Below are positions 9,334 through 18,000 of a DNA stretch of 64,000 bases, piece by piece. A program made the translations under genes and the position numbers. The notes under the pieces were generated by a model, which was not told where the DNA came from, made no database searches, and saw only the letters and a program-made list of their open reading frames with translations. The stretch spans positions 1,860,001-1,924,000 of the forward strand of contig JAPFFF010000022.1 of NCBI GenBank assembly GCA_039105265.1, given 5' to 3'. Every line of letters begins with the position of its first letter. Position 1 is the stretch's first letter. This stretch comes from Tritrichomonas musculus. Its lineage: Eukaryota > Parabasalia > Tritrichomonadida > Tritrichomonadidae.

Positions 9334-9700
9334 TCTTTGACCTTCAATTAAAAAATTATTTGATAACAAATTTTTCGATAACTTTTCATTTTATAATCTT
9401 TATCAAAACCATACTACGTACTCTTGTGAAACAAGGTCTGGTTCCCAGACTGCTAAAGCAGATTCACAAAACAAATTGAGAGTATCAAAATAGGGCTTAA
9501 ATTTGGTCATTATTTTTGCCAAAACCACTTCAAAACAAGTGTTTCCATGACCTTCAACATGATTTTGAAGATTCAAAATTTTGAATTACATGTTTTCATG
9601 GCTTTCAACGTGATTTTGAAGATCCCAAGAATTTGAGCTCCTAGTATTGAAACATGATATCGAAAATCAATGCAAAAGTATCTGACCGGCAGCTCCCCCA
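4988..9700 (-). mobile_element. Element C, polymerase-bearing virus-like element
   Basis: This is a block with a single very large protein-primed-type DNA polymerase gene whose domain plan differs from the polymerases of A, B and D. Element E is inserted in this gene, so C is the older of the two and is broken (about one break visible, the E insertion). No capsid gene can be assigned to it in the window. Its right limit is uncertain: the GC content falls near 9700, and no AGTAGTA-type end was found there. It may be a Polinton of another lineage or another kind of linear polymerase-bearing element. Confidence 0.5.
9540..9624. repeat. 34-bp imperfect direct repeat
   Basis: Two copies of TGTTTcCATGaCcTTCAAC and the following TGATTTTGAAGAT lie 51 bp apart (starts 9540 and 9591), with about five differences. 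It lies upstream of the element C polymerase. It could be a regulatory or terminal sub-repeat of C, but this is only a suggestion. Confidence 0.5.
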
Positions 9701-10188
9701 TCTATTATCTCTTATTAAAATGATTATATATAATTAATTAATAGTCATTTTTTCGATATTTGTTAATATTAATATTTTTTAATCATATTTAAATGAATTT
9801 GAATTATTAAAAATACATTTATTGTTCAAATAATGGAAATTATATGTTATCTGTATCTGATTTTCAAAAATAGGTATGTGAAATTAAGAAATCGTTTATA
9901 TAAAAGATTAGTGATGGTATTATAACCCAATTGACCCTGCCAGAAAAAAAATTCAGCGTATGCATTTTTATTTATTTTATAAGAAAGAAAAAATAATCAT
10001 TAAATTTTTTTTGAAAGATTTTGAATAAATTATTTATTTCTATTCAATTACTCTCAATTAAAATATTTATTTGAGATAATTTCTTTTTTTTTTAAGAATT
10101 TTATTTATTTTATTTATGGATAATTTATTCAATAAAAACTTATTACAATGACAATTATATTATTATGATACAGTCTTTACGGGATTAT

Positions 10189-10356
10189 AACGGAAATATC
10201 CACTTTAATAACGGAAAAGTTCATTATGATAACGGAAAAGTTCATTTTAATAACGGAAAAGTTCATTATGATAACGGAAAAGTTCATTATGATAACGGAA
10301 AAGTTCATTTTAATAACGGAAAAGTTCATTATGATAACGGAAAAAATTATTTTAAT
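10189..10356 (+). repeat. 21-bp satellite, eight copies
   Basis: The core AACGG recurs exactly every 21 bp at 10189, 10210, 10231, 10252, 10273, 10294, 10315 and 10336. The unit alternates between AACGGAAAAGTTCATTATGAT and a TTTAATA-ending form, so a 42-bp higher-order unit is partly visible. The 21-bp length keeps frames open, giving an apparent 70-residue heptad protein (NGKVHYD) that I regard as incidental. The same AACGGAAA...TTCACTTT unit builds the inverted repeats of the MITE just downstream. Confidence 0.9.
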
Positions 10357-10470
10357 CAAAATAATTCCAATAATTAAATGTTCTAGCTCATATCATCAAT
10401 TATCTATTGTGATATATACACTTATATATACATAAGTGTATGTATTTCATTTATTTGGTTATTTTTCTAA

Positions 10471-10995
10471 TACACCTGTTTCACTTTTGTAACGGAAAAA
10501 TCCACTTTCGTAACGGAAATTTTCACTTTCGTAACGGAAAACACAAAAACGTAAGAAAATTTAAAGCATTTCAAATATTTTTATGAATTTTAGTATAATA
10601 ACAACTAATATTGCCATATATTTCATTTTTTATTGAAAATTTTTTTTAAGATTGATCAAATAATAAATAATATTTTTCGTTTTAAAAATCACTAATTCTT
10701 CACATATATGTATATTTTATTAAATAAATTATACAAATTTGCTATTTAAATAAAATTTTTTTAAAGAAGAGATTATTATATATTGCACATTTTTATTGAT
10801 GAATTTTTTCTGAATGAATAATCATTTTTTATTAAATAAAAGATGTTAACTTTAAAATCACAAATTTTTATAACAAAGATCATATATTCAGGAAAATTTC
10901 ATATTTTCCGTAACAAAAGTGAAAATTTCCGTTTCGAAAATGAAAATTTCCGTCACGAAAGTGGAATTTTCCGTTACAAAAGTGAAACAGGTGTA
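10471..10995. mobile_element. Candidate MITE with about 70-bp inverted repeats
   Basis: The left arm starts TACACCTGTTTCACTTTTG at 10471 and the right arm ends with its reverse complement at 10995. The arms match over about 70 bp with a handful of differences. Each arm is made of about three 21-bp repeats (AACGG at 10491, 10512 and 10533 on the left). Both ends carry TA, which fits a TA target duplication as in Tc1/mariner-like insertion. The 380-bp interior is AT-rich and has no gene. It is best read as a non-autonomous DNA transposon; its autonomous partner is not in the window. Confidence 0.7.
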
Positions 10996-11224
10996 ATATT
11001 TAATGATCAAAAAAAAAAAAAAAAAAAAAAAAAACAATATTTCAAGGTTTTGTTTATTTGAATGTTATCCTAAATGCATTTTTACTTGGATAAGAATTTA
11101 TTTTAATAAATATTATAAGTTATTTTTGTTAAAATTAAAAAAGATTTAGAATCAATTATTTATTTATTTATTTTTTTTTTTTACTCGAATTGATTAATTA
11201 AATAATGTTGATTTCAAAGTTTAT

Positions 11225-11345
11225 ATGATTACTGATATTGATTTCTATGATATTGAATTCAATGATGTTAAATTCGACATTAATGAGATAAGTGCTGTTG
11301 AATTCGATGTTGTTAAATTCGATGCTGTTAAATTCAATATTGTAG
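11225..11345 (+). repeat. Degenerate 15-18 bp repeats
   Basis: Units of the type GATGTTGTTAAATTC (GATATTGAATTC, GATGTTAAATTC, GATGCTGTTAAATTC) recur about seven times with changes. They look like a decayed minisatellite. Both strands have open frames across them, which I treat as incidental. Confidence 0.55.
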
Positions 11346-11551
11346 AAATAAAAATTATTGGAAATAATGCTAATATATTTGGTAATAATGTTGATATATT
11401 GGTAAAATTTACTGTCATAATAATCATTTAAATTTGATAATGGCATACAATTCACTGGCAGAATTTCTATTCAAAAATATTTAAATTTGAATGATAATAA
11501 TGTCATATATCATATCCAAAATATAGAAATATTAACACATCATTTAAATAG

Positions 11552-11689
11552 ATGAACAAAGAAGACGAATCTCCAGATGATTTCTTCGATATAGCAGAAG
11601 ATGAACCATATGTAAAGACATTGTTTATTCTTGACAATATTCAGAATTCTGATACTTCTGAAAAAAAATTGCAATTTCAAATTGATGTT
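11552..11689 (+). CDS. N-terminal fragment of a probable host gene, cut by element D
   Basis: The ATG at 11552 opens a frame of 46 native codons: an acidic start (NKEDESPDDFFDIAEDEP) and then a hydrophobic/polar mix. The frame runs on into the D terminus, which begins at 11690, so only the first 46 codons are native. I do not recognise the protein. The remainder should lie beyond the right end of D, outside the window. It may be a chance frame, but its start at a clean ATG after AT-rich spacer and its protein-like composition favour a real gene broken by insertion. Confidence 0.4.
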
Positions 11690-11858
11690 AGTAGTAATGT
11701 TAAGGGGTGTTCCGCTGTAAACAGCTCCACACACCCTTAACTATGTCCCAACATGGTCTCCACAGCCACCGACATGTCCCAGCTAGCTCCCAGAGCCCAC
11801 TACTTGGGAACAAACTCGCTAACTAGCTGTTAACACCCATTTATCCTATGTTCTGGCC
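11690..11858. mobile_element. Element D, left terminal part
   Basis: D begins AGTAGTAATGTTAAGGGG at 11690. A hairpin follows, with arms GTTAAGGGGTGT (11699) and ACACCCTTAAC (11731) and an inner palindrome GCTGT-AA-ACAGC. The segment is GC-rich compared with its flank, like the terminal repeats of A and B. It is interrupted at 11858 by the insertion of element A and resumes at 37850. The six bases outside, gatgtt, are the expected target duplication, but the other end of D is not visible. D is broken, with about two large insertions. Confidence 0.65.
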
Positions 11859-12090
11859 AGTAGTATATACTAGTCGGTTTCCGCGGGGCACAGGCTGCCC
11901 ACGCGTCAACACGAACTAGTTAAAAAAAATAAAAAAAAAAATAAAAAAGAAAAATAAAAAAAAAAAAACTTCTTCTTCTTTTCATGTTATCCCACCCACC
12001 CACCTCAACGCCTACCATCAATGAAACGGCACAGGTACCCCACCCCACAACCGCCCATCAATGAAACGGCACAGGTACCTGCCCCGAGAA
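11859..12090 (+). repeat. Left terminal inverted repeat of element A
   Basis: It matches the reverse complement of 37615-37844 almost throughout. Parts from the outside in: AGTAGTATA; a GC-rich hairpin section between CTAGTCG (11870) and CGAACTAG (11912); a 60-bp A-rich tract with spaced T residues; a C-rich tract with CCCACC repeats; and two direct copies of CATCAATGAAACGGCACAGG and flanking bases (12017 and 12056). In protein-primed replication such ends carry the origin. Confidence 0.9.
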
Positions 12091-12097
12091 GCCTCTT

Positions 12098-15010
12098 TTA
12101 TGGTGTGGCTTTGACTTGCTTTAGATAGTATTCAGTAAATGGTAGATTTCCAGAGCCCTTTAATTGAAAATCGATATGATAAAAATCATATTCAAAATCT
12201 CTTTTTCTATTGGATTCTCTAAGTTTATCTTCACCATATATTTCATCTAGTACTGCAAATCCTTCACTATAATTAACTCTAACATAATGTTTCTTGTCAT
12301 TTGAATCGTAAAATATAAATAACATTTCCATATATAAACTATTATATTCGACACATACAATTAATTTTTTAGAGCTAGTATCGTAAGAATATGAGCATAA
12401 TTCTGGGATATCCTCATAATATGATTTGTGAAATCCTGAATAAAATATTCTCCAATATAAGTCATCCAATAATGATGTAATATCACTCTTTAAAGCTATT
12501 TCATCCTGTTTCAATATTTTTTCGGCTAATATTAATTTGGTATTGAAGCCTTCAACATTAAAGCACCAATAACCATCATCCCTTGGTTCATAGCCACATT
12601 CATAGGATATTCCATCTATCTCCTCTACCCAATATATTTCTTCATTAATAACAGTATTATCATCATAAACAAATAGAATATCGAAATTATGAACCATTTC
12701 AGAGTCATCAGTAAATGTCCCAACAAGACGAGTTCCACTATTCAATTTTATTTTGACTTCCCACGTTCCTGAACTATCTTGTACATTTTCAAATGGCACT
12801 TCAATAGATTCTTTGTATATCAAATCATTTTTCTCTCTATATTTGCTAATGTCTTTCTTTAATACACACTCCTTCAAGGCTTCATTAGCTTCATCCACAG
12901 TAGGGTAGTTATCAAACTCTGCCTCTAGCTCATTGACCTTCTCAGCTAACAACTTGAAACAAGGCTTGAGTGAATCCCTAAACATATTGCTGATATCCAT
13001 AGCACCACTTAATGTCAAGGTTCCAGTATCAGGGTTATCATTCTCATCAGTAAAAGGTAGTTCATCAAGTTGCTTATACTCTTCCTCACACCAGGTAATG
13101 ATAGGCGTTATATCTTTGGTTATGCTTCTTGCTGTAGTACCTGACATGAAGTTAATGCTATTTCTAACCAAATCACTCATACCTTTGGTTGACTTATGAG
13201 AGAATAACCTTTTAAGGAATCCTCCACCTTTTATGGTAGGAAAGCTTATACCATCTGGAAATAGCTGCATACCAATAGAACCTATTGACCCTGCAGTACC
13301 TGCAACCCCAAAAGCTAATGCAGTCCATGAGACTATACGTAAATTATCTACATCATCCTCCAGATGTTGAGTAACTTGTTCAGTCCTTGATACTCTACCT
13401 TTTAAGCTTTCCATAACAGTGTTCATTTCGTTAACATCATAGCTAATAACATCTACATTGTTGGTAACTAAGTTTAAATCACTCCTCATAGTAGTAATAT
13501 TATCAGCTGTAATTATCTTAGAGGAGGTAATATTATAATCAGTATATAAGGTTGTTGCCCCATTAGGATTTGGGGATACTTCATAAAATTGCTGCTTAAT
13601 GATATACTCGAATGGGTTAGTAGTTGAATCCCAATGAACCTCATCTATTGGGTCAACATATTCATCAGCTAAATATATCTTAATATCCCTTGAGTCATTA
13701 GTAGTCGAAGCTGCATATGTATATTCAAGCTTTTCACATGAATCAAGTACACCATGTAAGAACAACCATACCTTGTCTCCTCCATTACCTTCTTTTCCAG
13801 TAGGTCGAACTGAGAACCTATTTGCATTTTTAGAACCTTCAAAGGTAATATCAAGGTAGAGTTCATCAATAGCACTAGTTTCTAATTTATTAGTCGCATT
13901 ATTCATCTTATAGCACCTTATTGCTTCAATATCATATCCATCTTTTGTACCTCCTTGACTTGTTTGATATCCTAGACCATATTTCGAAAAAGGTTCTATC
14001 TCCCCTGTCTTTAATTTTACAAAACAGTCTATTTTACACTTACCTCCATGAATCATGTAATGTAGTATGTTATCAGGAGAGTAGTCATTAGGCTTATTAA
14101 TCAGTTTCATGTTCCTCTCACTCCTCTTGACTTGTATGTAGGTACCATCTTCACCATACTCATTCTCCTTATTTAATCCATTAACTAATCTACCATTGAT
14201 ATGACCTTGTATGTTATCACCTACCCATTTTGTACCATCCCATGATAAAAACCACTTATTACCAAAACAATACTCATTAAACCTAAACTCTAAGTCATTA
14301 GGTATAGTATATCCTGTATCTATGTTCCATTGAAGTAACCAATACTTCTTGTTATCTATCACAACCTGACTAGTTGATGTAGGCTTATATAAGTATAGTA
14401 CATCACTTTTACGTAAACTTAATGCATTATCAGCTTTTATTATAGAACACTTTATTGCCTTCTCTGTCTGTAAAGAATCAGTTATATATTCATTCATTAT
14501 GCTCAACTCCCCATTCAGCCACAAGGTATATGGGTTGAAGTCTAGTTTACTATCAAAAGCTATATTCATATATCCCATAATGGTACTATTATTTATACTG
14601 CATCCATTACTACTTTTAGTTATCAAAGGAGAATATACTTGACCATCCTTAACATATATGTAGAACTCCTTGACTAAATTACCACTTGTATCATATACTA
14701 TATTCTTCCTCAATACTATCTTAAATATATTAGTCTCTGTTTTTATTTCGTTGAGCTTATTCATGAAGTCTTCAGGCAAATTAACAAACTTAAGGATATT
14801 GTAAGTTGTTGTTGAAGACTCAAATGATACATACTGTATATTTTTATTTTTAATATCAACTTCTGGTAAACCTTCGACCTCATTAAATAAATGACCTGTC
14901 TGTACATAGTTATCTAAGTCACCCAAGGTTAATAACTGGCTACCTTTTCGAGTAGCATCCCCTATCTTAAACTGTATATCTCCTTTAAATCTTGTAGTAG
15001 TATCACTCAT
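12098..15010 (-). CDS. Giant fibre-like protein 2, element A
   Basis: The protein is about 970 residues from the ATG at 15010, chosen because it follows the leader GTTTTATTTAACTAAA used by other A genes and avoids overlap with the neighbour. Its first third (TLWLNGELSIMNE, KADNALSLRKSDVLYLYKP, EYCFGNKWFLSWDGTKW) aligns with the C-terminal third of the single 1428-residue protein of element B. The middle has a segment shared with fibre-like protein 1 (PFEYIIKQQFYEV, NITTMRSDLN) and a hydrophobic glycine/alanine stretch near residue 600. It is the last gene before the left terminal repeat. A virion spike or host-attachment role is inferred. Confidence 0.7.
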   Translation of the reverse strand: MSDTTTRFKGDIQFKIGDATRKGSQLLTLGDLDNYVQTGHLFNEVEGLPEVDIKNKNIQYVSFESSTTTYNILKFVNLPEDFMNKLNEIKTETNIFKIVLRKNIVYDTSGNLVKEFYIYVKDGQVYSPLITKSSNGCSINNSTIMGYMNIAFDSKLDFNPYTLWLNGELSIMNEYITDSLQTEKAIKCSIIKADNALSLRKSDVLYLYKPTSTSQVVIDNKKYWLLQWNIDTGYTIPNDLEFRFNEYCFGNKWFLSWDGTKWVGDNIQGHINGRLVNGLNKENEYGEDGTYIQVKRSERNMKLINKPNDYSPDNILHYMIHGGKCKIDCFVKLKTGEIEPFSKYGLGYQTSQGGTKDGYDIEAIRCYKMNNATNKLETSAIDELYLDITFEGSKNANRFSVRPTGKEGNGGDKVWLFLHGVLDSCEKLEYTYAASTTNDSRDIKIYLADEYVDPIDEVHWDSTTNPFEYIIKQQFYEVSPNPNGATTLYTDYNITSSKIITADNITTMRSDLNLVTNNVDVISYDVNEMNTVMESLKGRVSRTEQVTQHLEDDVDNLRIVSWTALAFGVAGTAGSIGSIGMQLFPDGISFPTIKGGGFLKRLFSHKSTKGMSDLVRNSINFMSGTTARSITKDITPIITWCEEEYKQLDELPFTDENDNPDTGTLTLSGAMDISNMFRDSLKPCFKLLAEKVNELEAEFDNYPTVDEANEALKECVLKKDISKYREKNDLIYKESIEVPFENVQDSSGTWEVKIKLNSGTRLVGTFTDDSEMVHNFDILFVYDDNTVINEEIYWVEEIDGISYECGYEPRDDGYWCFNVEGFNTKLILAEKILKQDEIALKSDITSLLDDLYWRIFYSGFHKSYYEDIPELCSYSYDTSSKKLIVCVEYNSLYMEMLFIFYDSNDKKHYVRVNYSEGFAVLDEIYGEDKLRESNRKRDFEYDFYHIDFQLKGSGNLPFTEYYLKQVKATP

Positions 15011-15029
15011 TTTAGTTAAATAAAACTTC

Positions 15030-18000
15030 TCATTCGATGTTAGCACATTTAGCTTCAAGTGCTGCAAGTCTTGCCTCAAGAGTATCAATATATGCATCCT
15101 TCTGGTCTATCATTTCCTTCACTTCTACTTTAGTAATATAAGCAGTCATATCTATATCTTCTAATGGATGTTTTGTACTTGACTTATTTTCAAGCTCTTT
15201 GATTTTCTCGCACATGAATGCTATTGTACCCTTTAAAGTATCGCGATATGTCTTTGCAATATTAATACATGTATCAAATGAAACCATCATCTTATCAGCA
15301 TCCTTCATTGTTATTTCAAGTTCAGGTTCATCATCTGTTTCTTCATGATATGCCCATGCAAGAATCTTTTCTAATACATCTTCCTCTGCTAATGTCTCTG
15401 GGTTATCATTACGACGGAACCAACTTGGAATATTAAATAATCCTATTCTATTTGCTACATATGCTTCTGCTGCTACTCCTGCTATAGCTGCTGCATCACC
15501 AGGATGATGTCTAACAAACTGCCATTGACCATGTAAGAACCTTCTAGCAACATAACCTACTGCTCCCATAATAACCTGGGTAGTTGCACTTATAACACCA
15601 TCTTGTTGGTACATTTCTATCACTCCATTCACAATATTAATTACATGTAGTCTTCTTCTATCTATTGTAGCAACTACATTTCCATTATATAGTACTTGTG
15701 TTATTTCTTCACCAGTTGTTTCATCTAATGTGTCATTAAAAGCTAAAAGATTACCATGAGAATAAATATTATCCATTAGTTCTCCTCTTTGTTCATCACT
15801 CATTTGTTCTATCATTCTTGCTGTTATTGCTGGTGTTGTTCCTGGTACTGTCCAAGTATCTGTTGTGGCAACAAGGTCATAATGTTGATATCTAACTCCA
15901 TTTGCATTGACTTCTATCTGTGAATTTATTCCAACAAATCGTACTTGACCTCCACTAATATTTGCTGTAGTTGGTGCTGAATAATCAATAGTAGCAACAA
16001 TTGGGTCAATAGTCTCTCCTCTATGATCAATAATATTTATCCATGCTTCCATTGTTTGGTCATTCAAGTAAGGTTCTAATCCAATATCTCCATTTTGTAC
16101 AAATGGTAAATTTAATCTGTCTTGCATAGATAATTGTTCAATATCTCTCGCTGTGTATGTTGTTCCTTCCCATTCTATTGACCAATTATTATCAGTAGCT
16201 CTATGTATTCTATCTGTCATCTCAATATCAGCTGGTCTTATTAGAGTCCTTCGTTGAAATACATTATTATGGATAATGAGTTGGTCATTATAAAACAAAT
16301 CATACACATTAAACCACTCTCTTCCATGATATTGGATACGTAAGATATCAGGATGACTAGCAACTAATGCATTTCGTTCTGCTCTTGTCATATCTGCAAT
16401 ATCTTCTAAGGTATACTGGATTCCAGATATATTGATAACAGGAACTTGATTCCTAAGTGCAATCGTAGTTGAAGCTGTATTTGTCATTGTAGTCTGTGGT
16501 ACAGTTATATCTGTTCGAATCTCATCTGTTTCATCTGTAACAACCTGTGGCTGTACTTCTCTATGAGTTCTCTCTAATGATTGCTCAGTGGTTGTGATAG
16601 TATTTGTTGCATTATCAGTATCATTATCAGTTATTGTAATCGAGGATGAATTAATATTTAATGTTTCAGTTCCATTTGTATCTGGTCTATTCCTAAAGAA
16701 GTGTAAGACATTCGAACCAAGTGTAGCAATAGCATTTCCTAACTGAGTCAGTGCATGTGTTGTCGAAAGGACAACCTGTGTAGCTGAGAATGTTGAAATA
16801 GCTCCAGCAACAGGATTTTGAACAGTTGTTGTTATTGGTAAAAATCTTTCCATAGTCATCTTATCAGCCTTCAAATCAACATTCACCAAAAACTTACCTT
16901 GAAAGCCACTACCTCCATCACCTGGATAACCACCACCACCACCACCACCTCCTCCACCATTTCCTCCTGGACCTGCTGGGAAAGGTCTTGTTTGATATGT
17001 ATTAATAGTTACAGAGTTATTGGACATATTTAATGTTGAAAGGGCACTTGCAATACAAACTGTTGATGCTAAAATATTTAATATACTATTCGCAACTGCT
17101 ACACCTTGTTTAATACTATCAGTATATTCATTATACATGGCTTGAATTCTCATTTGTTCAACTAGATTATCAACTGTCTGTTTCAATAAAGCATAATCAT
17201 AGGCTAATATATCTGTGATTCCACCAACAACATTTAAATCTCGACGCATTGTCATGATATTATCAGCCCATATAATCTTTGATGAATAAATATTATAATC
17301 TGTCGATATGGTAGTGCATTTTCTCGGGTCTGGCTCTACTTCATAAAATTGTTGTTGAATAATTATATCGAATGGATTAACTTTCACATCAAAATCAAAT
17401 AATTCTTTCTCTATATATATTCGAATGTTCTTATGATTAAATCCTTCAATGATTTTAATGGAATGCCTTTTTTCTCGATGATAATTAAATGATTCGAGAC
17501 AAGGATTTGACCCATAGGTATGCATAACACCTGAATTAATACAATGAGTAGGATGACAATCCCATTTTAATTCAGTTATATTTCCATTAATATTTAGGTC
17601 AGCATAAACATATAATCCATCATCTGCATTTAATCCACTTGGTGCATCAACATACATTCTAGCTTGTTCATATTTATATCCATCTTGAGTTAAAGTACCT
17701 GAACCACTTGAATCAAAAGTTGCAGTTATTCCTTCACTTAATATGGTTCCATCTTTCTTAACAACCCTCCAATTGGTAAGATAATCTTTCAAGATATGAG
17801 CATAATTATCATCATCAGTTAAATCTTCCTTTATTGTTCCTTTTATCCATCTACCAATTCTTTCGTTATGTTTGATTGTTAAAGCAGGCGCACCGTCATT
17901 TGTGTTCATGTATGATATCTTTTCTGTACACATGTTTTGACAATTATTTCCTGTCCAATTTTTACCATCCCATGTTAATTCCCAGTTATGACCAAATAGA

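Larger units (their letters stand above)
9334..11551. other. AT-rich spacer between element C and the D/A nest
   Basis: No convincing gene is seen in this 2.2-kb stretch. From 9334 to about 9700 the composition is close to that of element C and holds a 34-bp direct repeat. Beyond 9700 it is extremely AT-rich with long A and T runs. It contains an 8-copy 21-bp satellite (10189 on), a 525-bp candidate MITE, a run of 26 A near 11010 and degenerate GTTAAATTC-like repeats near 11225-11345. Open frames over the satellite exist in several phases because the 21-bp unit contains no stop; I do not call them genes. Confidence 0.7.

Noticed and set aside
9400-9720. A terminal repeat of element C near CATACTACG (9410) or the GC-rich patch near 9690
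   Set aside because: Neither reads TACTACT with a hairpin, and no partner copy is present.
10165-10377. Open frame encoding NGKVHYD heptads
   Set aside because: It is produced by the 21-bp satellite, whose unit length is a multiple of three and has no stop; other phases and the minus strand are also open.
11198-11455. Open frames on both strands over GTTAAATTC repeats
   Set aside because: Low-complexity repeat with open frames on both strands and no protein-like composition.
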